Below, one piece after another: positions 28,929 to 37,610 of a DNA stretch of 64,000 nt. The first letter of the stretch is position 1, and each line of letters begins with the position of its first letter. The notes under the pieces were generated by a model. That model worked only from the letters and a program-made list of their open reading frames with translations, was not told the DNA's origin and did not search any database. The translations under genes were made by a program, and so were the position numbers. This stretch comes from Bacillota bacterium (GTDB lineage Bacteria > Bacillota > Clostridia > Caldicoprobacterales > Xylanivirgaceae). The stretch is from contig JAMOAB010000175.1 of assembly GCA_023621995.1 (NCBI GenBank), forward strand, positions 1-64,000. The letters run 5' to 3'.

Positions 28929-29219
28929 TCACTTCTTAGTTTTTTGTGCCATTGGATCTGAAACTATTTCATATCCTCCCATAGCAGCCATAGTAACTAA
29001 CACTGAATTTATAATCGTAAGTACAATATCTTTTATTCCAGAACCGGATCTCGCAAACAATATAGTTAAAATAAATGCAACTGTAAAGGCATAGATACGG
29101 ACTGCTGCATCGCCAAATTGTTTTTTAAATATAGATTTTGTAAATTGAACTAGAAGGGCTGTAGCAATTACAAGACCTGAGAATGTGGCTAAACTCTCTG
29201 GAGTCATGAATTCATTCAT
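28929..29219 (-). CDS. Holin-like small membrane protein
   Basis: A 96-residue protein with about three hydrophobic segments (about 10-28, 42-58 and 64-82) and a charged tail (MAQKTKK). Size and layout resemble phage-type holins, but no lysis enzyme or phage gene is nearby and similar orphan proteins occur widely in Clostridia. Function is uncertain. Confidence 0.65.
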   Translation of the reverse strand: MNEFMTPESLATFSGLVIATALLVQFTKSIFKKQFGDAAVRIYAFTVAFILTILFARSGSGIKDIVLTIINSVLVTMAAMGGYEIVSDPMAQKTKK

Positions 29220-29426
29220 CCCAAATACTCCTTTCCCTTTTGCTTTTATACTATCATATGTACATACTATGTATTTATATGACCAAATCTATCTATTTAA
29301 TCGGGATATGGCGTATTTTGAGATTATATAATACATCATTGCTTTATATGAAGAAATTCTTTGAAAGGTTCAAACAACCACTAGTTGATTTAGCCAACGG
29401 CTATTTTGTCACTATTATACACAAAA

Positions 29427-29452
29427 AATAACACCCGAAAAGGATGTTATTT
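29427..29452 (-). terminator. Minus-strand terminator
   Basis: AATAACATCC and GGGTGTTATT pair around a short loop and are followed by TTTTTGTG on the minus strand. It ends whatever is transcribed from 29450-29600. Confidence 0.7.
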
Positions 29453-29551
29453 CCCCGATTTTGCATGACTACTATCTATTAAATCTTGTTTTAGTCCAGG
29501 TTGTTTTGCAGCAAATACACGAATGTTAATCGCAAATAGAAAAATAAACAT
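29447..29551 (-). CDS. Possible small secreted peptide
   Basis: The frame ending at 29447 encodes MFIFLFAINIRVFAA, a signal-peptide-like core, then a short polar tail of about 19 residues, right before a terminator. The ATG at 29551 has no ribosome site. The frame stays open upstream to about 29590 with a basic lead (RKVVAVISC) next to AGGAGAG, but has no standard start codon there. It may be a decayed gene or one starting at a rare codon. Confidence 0.3.
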   Translation of the reverse strand: MFIFLFAINIRVFAAKQPGLKQDLIDSSHAKSGK

Positions 29552-29679
29552 GCAAGAAATTACTGCAACTACTTTCCTTTTCGTTTTTTGTCTCTCCTAA
29601 TAGACAGTCTTAAATTGAACGAAATGTTATTTAGTATAATATATCATGGAAAAGTTTCTGTCAATACATAATAGCCCTT

Positions 29680-29805
29680 GAGTTTCCGCAAGCAGATAAC
29701 CTTTATATACAAAAATTGATTGGGCATGCTGATTATTCCACTACCGCCAATATCTACACTCACCTAGACATTGAAAAGTTAAGAAAAGCTATAGAAATGA
29801 TGTAA
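29680..29805 (+). pseudogene. Tyrosine recombinase C-terminal stump
   Basis: The frame reads LIGHADYSTTANIYTHLD, i.e. the last catalytic His and the nucleophile Tyr of an integrase, followed by the usual short helix and TAA. The Arg and HxxR parts are missing and there is no start. It ends 123 bases before the 3' end of tRNA-Lys(CTT), so a second tRNA-associated element was probably lost here. The remaining bases 29220-29680 hold no other supported gene. Confidence 0.75.
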
Positions 29806-29890
29806 AAGGATCTAGTTTTTGATGACTCTTGGTGGCTACCACCAAAAATTTAGCCCATTCAGACGATTTTTAAAAATCTTTTTAATACTA

Positions 29891-29923
29891 AAAAAGGCTA
29901 GAAACATTGTTTCCTAGCCTTTT
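29891..29923 (-). terminator. Terminator of the nine-tRNA cluster
   Basis: AAAAGGCTAG and CTAGCCTTTT form a 10-bp stem; the minus strand continues TTTTTAGTA. It lies just after the CCA end of tRNA-Lys(CTT). Confidence 0.85.
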
Positions 29924-29927
29924 ACTT

Positions 29928-30003
29928 TGGTGGGCCATCAGGGATTCGAACCCGGGACGCCCTGATTAAGAGTCAGGTGCTCTGCCAACTGAGCTAATGG
30001 CCC
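29928..30003 (-). tRNA. tRNA-Lys (CTT)
   Basis: Acceptor GGGCCAT, loop CTCTTAA gives CTT, encoded CCA. Last gene of a nine-tRNA minus-strand cluster. Confidence 0.95.
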
Positions 30004-30022
30004 AAAGTATTATATTGTTTTG

Positions 30023-30100
30023 TGGTGCGCCCAGAAGGATTTGAACCTTCGACCTCCAGATTCGAAGTCTGTCACTCTATCCAGCTGAGCTATGGGCGCC
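30023..30100 (-). tRNA. tRNA-Arg (TCG)
   Basis: Acceptor GGCGCCC, loop CTTCGAA gives TCG, encoded CCA. Confidence 0.94.
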
Positions 30101-30127
30101 TGTTTGGAACCCTATTAGGTAATAAAA

Positions 30128-30202
30128 TGGAGCGGAAGACGGGATTCGAACCCGCGACATTCGCCTTGGCAAGGCGACGCTCTACCACTGAGCCACTCCC
30201 GC
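30128..30202 (-). tRNA. tRNA-Gly (GCC), second copy
   Basis: Identical over its length to the tRNA-Gly at 2880-2954; anticodon GCC, encoded CCA. Confidence 0.95.
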
Positions 30203-30226
30203 GCATTTTATATAAATTTAAAAGTT

Positions 30227-30311
30227 TGGTGCGGGCGAAGAGAATCGAACTCCCACGCCTTGCGGCACTAGATCCTAAGTCTAGCGCGTCTGCCAGTTCC
30301 GCCACGCCCGC
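30227..30311 (-). tRNA. tRNA-Leu (TAG)
   Basis: Long variable arm, loop CTTAGGA gives TAG, encoded CCA. Confidence 0.95.
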
Positions 30312-30316
30312 ACTAT

Positions 30317-30392
30317 TGGTGACCCATCGGCGATTCGAACGCCGGACTCCTTGATTAAAAGTCAAGTGCTCTACCGACTGAGCTAATGGGTC
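30317..30392 (-). tRNA. tRNA-Lys (TTT)
   Basis: Acceptor GACCCAT, loop CTTTTAA gives TTT, encoded CCA. Confidence 0.95.
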
Positions 30393-30414
30393 ACGATATA
30401 ATATATTGTGATTA

Positions 30415-30490
30415 TGGCTGGGGCGGCAGGACTCGAACCTACGAATGCGGGAGTCAAAGTCCCGTGCCTTACCTCCTTGGCTACGCCCCA
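30415..30490 (-). tRNA. tRNA-Gln (TTG)
   Basis: Acceptor TGGGGCG, loop CTTTGAC gives TTG, encoded CCA. Confidence 0.95.
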
Positions 30491-30496
30491 ACACAA

Positions 30497-30574
30497 TGGG
30501 GTGGGTAATGGGATTCGAACCCACGACCTCCAGAGCCACAATCTGGCGCTCTAACCAACTGAACTATACCCACC
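30497..30574 (-). tRNA. tRNA-His (GTG)
   Basis: Loop TTGTGGC gives GTG. The extra 5' G (G-1) opposite C73, the His identity element, is encoded. CCA present. Confidence 0.95.
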
Positions 30575-30593
30575 ACGTCTAATCACACTCAGG

Positions 30594-30670
<77 letters not shown>

Positions 30671-30674
30671 ATAA

Positions 30675-30748
30675 TGGAGCGGGTGATGGGAATCGAACCC
30701 ACACAACCAGCTTGGAAGGCTGGTATTCTACCATTGAATTACACCCGC
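30675..30748 (-). tRNA. tRNA-Gly (TCC)
   Basis: Acceptor GCGGGTG, loop CTTCCAA gives TCC, encoded CCA. First gene of the cluster. Confidence 0.95.
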
Positions 30749-30773
30749 ACATTTTTAACGCCGACAATGATGA

Positions 30774-30802
30774 ATTATACAACAAAAACTTTCATTTGTC
30801 AA
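30774..30802 (-). promoter_or_regulatory. Promoter of the nine-tRNA cluster
   Basis: Perfect TTGACA and TATAAT with a 17-base spacer on the minus strand, 26 bases before tRNA-Gly(TCC). Confidence 0.88.
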
Positions 30803-30986
30803 CAAGTTTTTTTATTTTTTGTTGACTGTTTTTTGCTTCCTTGTTGTTTCCTCAACGTCAAGCATAGAATAGTATAGCCTAATATGAGCTATCGGTCAAC
30901 CGAACAAACAGACGTTTATAGACGGTTATGAGGCTATATTGTCCATTATCCTTAGGAAATATAAGGTTTATTTATGTTTAGTACGT

Positions 30987-31460
30987 TTAGAAGTTTTTTA
31001 TACTGGGAACTATACTATTGTCTGTTACTTGTAAAATTGCATATGTGGATCTGTTGCCATTTCTAGGGAGACCAGCACTGCCTGGATTAATAAAAAGTAT
31101 TCCATATTTCTCAAATATGGTTGGTACATGCGTATGGCCAAAGAGAACAACATTGACTTTCATATCTCTCCCCTTCATTATAATACCCTCATATCCATAT
31201 TTCACATTATAGAGATGTCCATGGGTTACAAATATCTTTTTGGAACCAATATTATAAACCTCATAATATGGGCTATTACAGCTATAATCACAATTTCCCC
31301 TTACATATATCACAGGAATCTTCTTTGTGTTTTGTATATACATGGCATCTCTCGTATAATCTCCTAGATGAAATAGAAGATCAATATCTCCCATAGATTT
31401 TAAAGCCCGTTTAAGTGATAACTGGCGTCCATGGGTATCACTTAATACTCCTATTCTCAT
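30987..31460 (-). CDS. YfcE/MJ0936-type metallophosphoesterase
   Basis: A 157-residue calcineurin-like phosphodiesterase with the metal-site motifs GVLSDTHGR, LFHLGDYTRD, YVRGNCD and LFGHTHVP intact. Proteins of this family hydrolyse bis-p-nitrophenyl phosphate; the cell substrate is unknown. The start MRIGVLSDTHG follows GGAGGAG. It overlaps the end of rdgB by 23 bases, a pairing common in Clostridia. Confidence 0.9.
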   Translation of the reverse strand: MRIGVLSDTHGRQLSLKRALKSMGDIDLLFHLGDYTRDAMYIQNTKKIPVIYVRGNCDYSCNSPYYEVYNIGSKKIFVTHGHLYNVKYGYEGIIMKGRDMKVNVVLFGHTHVPTIFEKYGILFINPGSAGLPRNGNRSTYAILQVTDNSIVPSIKNF

Positions 31461-32076
31461 AAGCTCCTCCACTGTCATGCATATTGTAAGTTTTTTCAAG
31501 AATACTTCTTAGCTGTCTCAGTGCCTTTCCTCTATGACTTATCTTGTTTTTTTCTTCTGGGGCCAGCTCGGCAAAAGTTGTCCCATCGTCATCTATTACA
31601 AATATAGAATCATATCCAAATCCATTGCTACCTCTAGGAGAAAAGCCTATACTTCCTTCACAAGCCCCCTCTGCCTTCAATATTCGTCCATCAGGATATG
31701 CCATTACAATGGAACATTTGAAAGCAGCTCCCCTGTCTTCTTTTGGTACTCCTTCAAGAAGTCTTAGCAGCTTAATACGATTCTCTTCATCAGTAGCATT
31801 TTCACCTGCAAATCGAGCTGAATATACCCCAGGTTGTCCATTCAGATAGTATACCTCTAGCCCAGTATCATCGGCAATAACTATCTTACCCGTATGTTTC
31901 ATAGTCTCAATAGCTTTCTTTAATGCATTACCTTCAAAGGTAGTCCGATCTTCTACTATATCTATATGGTATCCCCCTTCTTCTATAGATATTATATCGA
32001 AGGGCATACCATATAATATCTCCCTTATCTCCTTTAATTTCCCCATATTATGGGTTGCAACTATTACTTCTTTCAT
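31438..32076 (-). CDS. rdgB: XTP/dITP diphosphatase
   Basis: A 212-residue HAM1-family pyrophosphatase that clears non-canonical purine nucleotides. Start MKEVIVATHNMGKLKEI is canonical; DDTGLEVYYLNGQPGVYSAR, FGYDSIFV and KNKISHRGKAL are present. The start is chosen after GGTAGGTG; a GTG 24 bases upstream has no ribosome site. Confidence 0.94.
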   Translation of the reverse strand: MKEVIVATHNMGKLKEIREILYGMPFDIISIEEGGYHIDIVEDRTTFEGNALKKAIETMKHTGKIVIADDTGLEVYYLNGQPGVYSARFAGENATDEENRIKLLRLLEGVPKEDRGAAFKCSIVMAYPDGRILKAEGACEGSIGFSPRGSNGFGYDSIFVIDDDGTTFAELAPEEKNKISHRGKALRQLRSILEKTYNMHDSGGAYENRSIK

Positions 32077-32151
32077 ATTTGGATCACACCTACCTTCCAC
32101 TTACTTTACTATTATAACAGAAAAAGATTAGAATTTCATTATAGGAATATT

Positions 32152-32194
32152 AGAGCCTGCAGACAATCAAGTTAAGATGAAAGCTACAGGCTCT
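32152..32194. repeat. Inverted repeat downstream of the GerMN gene
   Basis: AGAGCCTG and CAGGCTCT, extended by AG/CT, enclose about 27 bases. There is no T-run, so a terminator role is uncertain. Confidence 0.4.
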
Positions 32195-32255
32195 TCTCAT
32201 TTACATCTTATATTTGAAAGCTTCAGCCCTCACATCTCTATTACTCTTTAATATA

Positions 32256-33254
32256 TTAATACTGATTAATAAAAGTAGATATTGTCAACCCTTCAGGATT
32301 ATATTCTTTCCCATCTATTAGAATATTTACCCGCTCTATACCAGGGAATTGCTTTGCTGTCATATAGATAGATCTGAGCACTATTTCTTCGTTGTTGCTA
32401 TAATTAGTGAGATTCTCAAATTCATTACTTAGATTGATATTCGCCGTATCACCCTCTACTTGCACTCCCAATAATCTTGTGCCAAGTGGTATGTCAAGTT
32501 CCAATCCACTATCTGGTTTAGGTCCCTTTATTAACTCTTCAATGGCATTCTCTATGGTGGGAGAACTGTACGAGCTAATCCTAGTTATGGGTACCAAATA
32601 GTTATAATGACTGCTGGTTCTATTATGATAGAAAACAGTTATCTTTCCTCCATCTATTTTATTGCTACTCCCCAGCTCTAAATTTATGTTCTGTGGCTCT
32701 AATGGTTTACTCACATCAGTACCATGCTTGAGCTTGTTTATTACCTTTCCATCAAATAGAAACTGTACACTGTCGATAGCAGGAAATTCACAGAGTGTCA
32801 TTACTACTCCATGCACCATGTTATTTTCTTCCACCGCATTGGATAGATTCATAGCTTCTTTGCTCAGATCTAATTTTGCCAACCCATCTTTTATAGATAA
32901 TCCTATTATTTTGGTAGATGCTGGCAATACAGGTCTAAGTCCCATGGCCATAAAATCCATTTGCTGTTCACTTGTATCCATCATCTTGTTCAGTGCTGCC
33001 TTTGCTATTCCCTCCTCCCATGGTATCTTTCTTACAACGGGTACAAGATACCCATTGTCATCCTGATAATACAGTAAAGTCTCTCTAAATTCAGAATCTG
33101 ACTCCTTTTCTTTTGATTGAGCATACAGATCTGGTGCCATGGTACCCATTTCCTTATCTAAATCGTTTTTCTTTTTAAGTGAGCCACAGCTTGTCATTAT
33201 AAGTATAACCATTAATAATAATGAAGTGTATAAAATATGTTTTTTAGATATCAT
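32256..33254 (-). CDS. Lipoprotein with two GerMN domains
   Basis: A 332-residue secreted protein. The N-terminus has a lysine-rich start, a hydrophobic core and the lipobox IMTSC, so Cys is lipidated. Two GerMN domains follow (about 70-190 and 205-325), each with a VEFLFDGK/VNILIDGKE-type strand (here VQFLFDGKV and VNILIDGKE). GerM of Bacillus acts in spore germination and sporulation; here it may act on the cell envelope. The start follows GGGGGGAG closely. Confidence 0.88.
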   Translation of the reverse strand: MISKKHILYTSLLLMVILIMTSCGSLKKKNDLDKEMGTMAPDLYAQSKEKESDSEFRETLLYYQDDNGYLVPVVRKIPWEEGIAKAALNKMMDTSEQQMDFMAMGLRPVLPASTKIIGLSIKDGLAKLDLSKEAMNLSNAVEENNMVHGVVMTLCEFPAIDSVQFLFDGKVINKLKHGTDVSKPLEPQNINLELGSSNKIDGGKITVFYHNRTSSHYNYLVPITRISSYSSPTIENAIEELIKGPKPDSGLELDIPLGTRLLGVQVEGDTANINLSNEFENLTNYSNNEEIVLRSIYMTAKQFPGIERVNILIDGKEYNPEGLTISTFINQY

Positions 33255-33379
33255 AAACTCCCCCCTCACCTGCTTCTGATAATATTTATATTAAAGTTTG
33301 TTCAATAGTATGATATGTCAATGATTATTTTATAAAGTTTTACTTTGTAGTATAATAGAGAGAGATAGGAGGTGTATAT

Positions 33380-35140
33380 ATGGCATTTGACGGTATAATG
33401 CTATCCAGCGTAGTAAAAGAATTACAATCTAAAATTGTAGGAGGAAGAATTAATAAAATATATCAACCAGAGAGAGATGAAATCCACATATATATAAGGG
33501 CAAACAGGCAGGATTATATCTTATATCTATCGTCTAGCCCGAATTTTCCACGAATACATCTTACGCAATATACAAAGCCAAACCCTCAAACACCGCCAAT
33601 GTTTTGTATGGTGTTACGTAAGCATCTGACAAATGCTAAAATAGTAGGAATAGAACAACCTAAATTCGACAGAATTTGTCACATAAAGGTTGAAAGTATA
33701 GACGAATTAGGTGATATATCCATAAAGACGTTGGCTATTGAAATAATGGGTAGACATAGTAATATAATATTGTTTGATACCCAGCGAAATATAATAGACA
33801 GTATCAAGCGCATACCTGATACTGTGAGTAGCGTAAGACAAGTTTTACCCGGCGAAACTTATACTCTTCCGCCAGGTAAAGAAAAACAAAATCCCCTACT
33901 AGAAGAGGGAACTACACTGAGAAATATCCTCATGGGAGTAAGACCAGAACAGTTTTCCAGGGCAATATTTGATAATTATATGGGAATATCAAAGATCTCT
34001 GCTAAAGAAATTGTATATAGGGCATTGAAAGATGGCAATGGTGAAATAGATTTTAGAGAGCAGATAGATAGGTTGTGTGTATCATTTATAAATTTTTTTG
34101 ATAATGTGAAAGAATCATCCTTCTGTCCCACCATATTAAAAGATGAAAGAGGACAGTATATGGATATACTTCCCTTTACCTATATACAATATGCACCACA
34201 GCTACAAGAGAGCTATGATAGCCCATCCCAAGCCATAGATATATTTTATTTTGAAAGGGATAAGGCAGATAGAATAAGGCAACATTCTTCTGACCTATAT
34301 AAACTATTAAAAAGACAATTAGAACACAATGAGAATAAATTAGGGATACAGAGAGACGAATTAAATAGATCTAAAAATGCTGATCAATACAGACTATGGG
34401 GAGAACTCATAACTGCAAATATATATCAAATACCCAAAGGAGCTTCTGAGGTAGCCCTTCTAAATTATTATGATCCAAAAGGAACCTCTATAATAATACC
34501 TCTAGATCCCAATAAGACACCTGCGCAAAACGCAGATCGATATTTTAAAAAATATACTAAGCTTCAAAATGCATACAGGCAACTCTCAAAGCAAGTAGCA
34601 GATACGGTAGATGAAATAAAGTATATAGAAAGCCAAATTGAAAATCTAAATAACTGTACTGAAGTGCTTGAGCTTGAAGAAATCCGAGAAGAGCTCATAC
34701 AAGAGGGATATATAAAAAAATCCCATAAAAAAAGTAGAAAAAAGAAAAGAAAAAATGAATACTCTAAGCCCTATCACTATATATCTAGTGATGGATATGA
34801 TATATATGTGGGCAAAAACAATAGACAAAATGACTATCTTACATTACGAATGGCGAATAATGACGACGTATGGATGCATGTCAAGACAATACCCGGCTCC
34901 CACGTAGTGATAAAGGCCCAAGGAACGAAAATACCTAATACCACTCTAGAGGAAGGAGCTATGCTGGCCGCCTATTATAGTAAGGGTAGACATTCTAGCA
35001 ATGTGGCAGTAGATTATTGCTTTAAAAAATATGTGAGAAAACCATCGGGAGCAAGACCAGGTATGGTAATATATGACAACTATAGTACTGTGTACGTAAC
35101 CCCAAAAGAAGAGCTAATAAAGACTTTAAAATTGGCCTAA
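33380..35140 (+). CDS. rqcH: Rqc2 homologue, ribosome quality control
   Basis: A 586-residue NFACT-family protein that binds obstructed 50S-peptidyl-tRNA complexes and, with charged tRNA-Ala, adds C-terminal alanine tails. The NFACT-N domain (1-260) has the DR pair in KFDRICHIKV, a central coiled coil (about 300-440) follows, and the NFACT-R domain carries NDDVWMHVKTIPGSHVVIK. The start follows GGAGGT, with a TATAAT about 30 bases upstream. It is one of few plus-strand genes here. Confidence 0.93.
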   Translation: MAFDGIMLSSVVKELQSKIVGGRINKIYQPERDEIHIYIRANRQDYILYLSSSPNFPRIHLTQYTKPNPQTPPMFCMVLRKHLTNAKIVGIEQPKFDRICHIKVESIDELGDISIKTLAIEIMGRHSNIILFDTQRNIIDSIKRIPDTVSSVRQVLPGETYTLPPGKEKQNPLLEEGTTLRNILMGVRPEQFSRAIFDNYMGISKISAKEIVYRALKDGNGEIDFREQIDRLCVSFINFFDNVKESSFCPTILKDERGQYMDILPFTYIQYAPQLQESYDSPSQAIDIFYFERDKADRIRQHSSDLYKLLKRQLEHNENKLGIQRDELNRSKNADQYRLWGELITANIYQIPKGASEVALLNYYDPKGTSIIIPLDPNKTPAQNADRYFKKYTKLQNAYRQLSKQVADTVDEIKYIESQIENLNNCTEVLELEEIREELIQEGYIKKSHKKSRKKKRKNEYSKPYHYISSDGYDIYVGKNNRQNDYLTLRMANNDDVWMHVKTIPGSHVVIKAQGTKIPNTTLEEGAMLAAYYSKGRHSSNVAVDYCFKKYVRKPSGARPGMVIYDNYSTVYVTPKEELIKTLKLA

Positions 35141-35144
35141 TAAG

Positions 35145-35195
35145 ACAAATTTGATATGAGCTGGCTAAACGTGGCCTGACTCATATCAAATTTGT
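35145..35195. terminator. Bidirectional terminator between rqcH and the short recombinase
   Basis: Arms ACAAATTTGATATGAG and CTCATATCAAATTTGT form a perfect 16-bp stem with a 19-base loop, between convergent gene ends. TTTTCC follows on the plus strand. Confidence 0.85.
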
Positions 35196-35199
35196 TTTC

Positions 35200-35769
35200 C
35201 TAAAACTGGACTAAGCTATATAACTCATCTTTGGCAGCTTGGTCTATACCAATATATCTCAAGGTTATATTTTGACTCGAATGATTAAATACATCCATTA
35301 TTAGTCCTATATTGTATCTTGATGCCTTATAGGTCCAATATCCCCACGTCTTTCTTAGAGAATGGGTACCAAAGTTTTCTATTCCAACTGCTTCTGCACC
35401 AGCTTTAAGTACTCTATATGCCTGTGTAATGCTTATATGTTCCCTTTCAGTATGTTTTCTACTTTTAAATAGACAATCATCATAGTTTAAATTATTATCA
35501 TCTACATAGGATTTTAATGCCCTTCTAAGTTCATTATTTAGCTTTATCTTCTTCTCTTTCTGTGTCTTCTGTTCTTTTAAAACAAAGTAATCTTTAAAAT
35601 TTTTCTTCTCGGTGAAAATATCTGATACCCTAACATCAACGACATCAGAAATTCTTAGTCCAGTATTGAGTTGAAATTTTGCAAGTAACCAATCCCTCTC
35701 ATTTTTACCCTTCAAATAGATTAAAAGATCTTCTATCTTCCTTTTATCTTTTATAGGCTCAACAGTCAT
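35200..35769 (-). CDS. Short tyrosine recombinase (catalytic domain only)
   Basis: A 189-residue tyrosine recombinase with no N-terminal core-binding domain. Catalytic residues are all visible: R39 (NTGLRISDVV), a beta-hairpin Lys region (KTQKEKKIKL), H136xxR139 (THSLRKTW), H163 (FNHSS) and Y172 (LRYIGI). Similar short proteins are scattered in Firmicutes chromosomes and plasmids with unknown targets. The start is set by AGGGGG before ATGACTGTTGAG; the longer frame adds 38 unsupported residues. It has its own promoter and follows the RHH-coiled-coil gene. Confidence 0.88.
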   Translation of the reverse strand: MTVEPIKDKRKIEDLLIYLKGKNERDWLLAKFQLNTGLRISDVVDVRVSDIFTEKKNFKDYFVLKEQKTQKEKKIKLNNELRRALKSYVDDNNLNYDDCLFKSRKHTEREHISITQAYRVLKAGAEAVGIENFGTHSLRKTWGYWTYKASRYNIGLIMDVFNHSSQNITLRYIGIDQAAKDELYSLVQF

Positions 35770-35819
35770 AGCTAGTCCCCCTGTTCTTAAGCTATATGTG
35801 CTAAATGTGTTGTTACTAT

Positions 35820-35847
35820 AGTATAACATATAAAACATTACATTCAA
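35820..35847 (-). promoter_or_regulatory. Promoter of the short recombinase
   Basis: Minus-strand TTGAAT and TATACT are 16 bases apart. A TGTAAT half-site, also found in the palindrome at 35935-35948, overlaps the -35 region. Confidence 0.55.
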
Positions 35848-35922
35848 GGCCCAAATAGTTAGAGGAATCAAAAAGGGAGACATAATCTACTATACATGGG
35901 GTATATGCCCCCATATTCTCAA

Positions 35923-35948
35923 TGTAATCTTTTATGTAATATATTACA
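35923..35948. promoter_or_regulatory. TGTAAT palindrome between the RHH protein and recombinase genes
   Basis: TGTAATATATTACA (35935-35948) is a perfect 14-base palindrome; another TGTAAT lies at 35923-35928. It could be an operator or the recombinase binding site. Confidence 0.5.
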
Positions 35949-35949
35949 T

Positions 35950-36858
35950 TCAAACTCCTTTTTTGCCTTTCGTTGCATCTTCGTCTCTATCCTTCAATAT
36001 TCGCATAGATAATTGGCTGTACATATCCATAAGCTTTTCTATACGCTCTTCATAAAGTGATTTAATCTCCTCTTCCCTATCTTGCCATCGCTTTAGTTCC
36101 TCTGCGAATTTCCCTTTGATCGACTCTAATTGGCTAATATATTCCTTTTCTTGATTTAAAGCTGCTTTATCTTGCTCAACACGGAAATTTATCTTTAAAT
36201 CCTCTATTTTCTCCAAATAACTCTCTTCTAATTCCTGTAGCTTTTTTTCTAGTTCTGCAATCCTTGCATTCCTATTATCTAGCTCTACTTTAAGATCTTT
36301 AACCTCTTTCTTCATTACAGTGTTTTCTGTCGTCAAACGCCGGCTTTCTTTTTCCACTTCATTATATTCTTGTATTTTATCGTTTAAATTAGATATATTA
36401 GCCTTATATTGATCATTTAAAGCCTTTAAATTCTCATTATTGTCAGTTAACTGTTTAACCGTTTCATTTAATTCATTTATCGTATTTACCTTTTCGTTGT
36501 ATAGTTCAACTAATTTATCGTATTTAGTCTTATTGTCCTTTAATTTGTCATCTAGCTCATTTATTATCTGATCTTTTTTCTTGATTTGTCTATCCATATC
36601 TCGTCTTTGCGTCTCATACAGATTTTCCATTCTATAGCCCATATTTAGATATATATCATTTATCCGCTGCGTTAAGCTCTGCAACTCCCTTATATCTTGG
36701 GCTATCTCCGGCGTCCTGTCTTTTGCAATCTCTAATACATATAAATTTATCATCTGTTGCATAAAATCTTTCCCTTGTAGTCCACTCTCTTGCATAAGTC
36801 TATTTATCTGTTCTTTGAGCTCTTCAGGCACTTTGACGCCCCATGTTACATCCGCCAT
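35950..36858 (-). CDS. Ribbon-helix-helix / long coiled-coil protein
   Basis: A 302-residue protein with an N-terminal segment resembling a ribbon-helix-helix DNA-binding fold (TWGVKVPEELKEQINRLM, about 5-42) and an almost continuous heptad-rich coiled coil from about 60 to 290 with many E/K/L/N residues. The layout is like plasmid KfrA-type proteins but the sequence is not one I can name. The start MADVTWGV follows AAAGGGGG. Repeated GGTTAAC sites immediately upstream suggest autoregulation. Role in chromosome organisation or in recombinase control is inference. Confidence 0.7.
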   Translation of the reverse strand: MADVTWGVKVPEELKEQINRLMQESGLQGKDFMQQMINLYVLEIAKDRTPEIAQDIRELQSLTQRINDIYLNMGYRMENLYETQRRDMDRQIKKKDQIINELDDKLKDNKTKYDKLVELYNEKVNTINELNETVKQLTDNNENLKALNDQYKANISNLNDKIQEYNEVEKESRRLTTENTVMKKEVKDLKVELDNRNARIAELEKKLQELEESYLEKIEDLKINFRVEQDKAALNQEKEYISQLESIKGKFAEELKRWQDREEEIKSLYEERIEKLMDMYSQLSMRILKDRDEDATKGKKGV

Positions 36859-36894
36859 ATGTGAAACCCCCTTTATACTCACTTGGTTAACTAA

Positions 36895-36943
36895 ATATTG
36901 CCTATATATCGACGGTTAACCAGTTAACCGCAATAAGGTTAAT
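36895..36943. promoter_or_regulatory. GGTTAAC operator array upstream of the RHH-coiled-coil gene
   Basis: GGTTAAC occurs at 36895 and 36914 (19 apart), the latter within the perfect inverted repeat CGGTTAACCAGTTAACCG (36913-36930), and GGTTAAT at 36937. The cluster covers the promoter region of the minus-strand gene. Confidence 0.6.
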
Positions 36944-37011
36944 ATTTAATATAGTATATTATAGGATATGAAAAGTCAAGAAACGGCATGAAATAAATGT
37001 TATTATTCCTT

Positions 37012-37584
37012 TTAATTCCTACTACCCATCTTTACAAGGGGAATATTCTCTTTGCATAGGGGACATTCATGTGCTTCATAGGAAGTGACATCCATGGTCA
37101 ATGCAGCCTTAAACGGGGCACCAAAATCCACCTTGCCACTACTTCTGTCAACAAGACATGCGACGCCTAATATATTACAATTCAAATCTTTCACAAGTTT
37201 TATAATCTCTCTAACCGAGCCACCAGTTGTCACAACATCTTCTACAATCAATACATTCGATCCCTCAGGCAGATTAAAACCTCTACGAAAGGTCATCTTT
37301 CCCTCTTCTCGTTCTGTAAATAGTGATTTTACACCTAGTTGGCGAGCCATTTCATATGATAGTATTATCCCTCCTATGGCAGGCCCAACCACATAATCTA
37401 TATTCTTATCTCTAAATTGTAACGAAAGTAATTTTATTATCTCTTCTGTATACTCGGGATATTGGGTAATCTTTGCACATTGAACATATCTATCACTATG
37501 CCGTCCAGATGTGAGTAAAAAATGTCCCTCCATAAGGACTTTCGTCTCTTTAAAAATAGCTAGCACTCTTTTATTATCTATCAT
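37012..37584 (-). CDS. pyrE: Orotate phosphoribosyltransferase
   Basis: A 190-residue type I phosphoribosyltransferase making OMP from orotate and PRPP. The PRPP loop is [17 protein letters not shown]. The start is ATG at 37584, nine bases after AGGAGG; the longer frame is a read-back through pyrD. A C-terminal CPLCKEN motif is present as in many Gram-positive PyrE proteins. It is the last gene of the pyr operon. Confidence 0.94.
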   Translation of the reverse strand: MIDNKRVLAIFKETKVLMEGHFLLTSGRHSDRYVQCAKITQYPEYTEEIIKLLSLQFRDKNIDYVVGPAIGGIILSYEMARQLGVKSLFTEREEGKMTFRRGFNLPEGSNVLIVEDVVTTGGSVREIIKLVKDLNCNILGVACLVDRSSGKVDFGAPFKAALTMDVTSYEAHECPLCKENIPLVKMGSRN

Positions 37585-37610
37585 TATCGAATTCCTCCTA
37601 TAGTTATAAT

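Noticed and set aside
28929-29219. Prophage lysis cassette based on the holin-like protein
   Set aside because: No endolysin or other phage structural gene is nearby.
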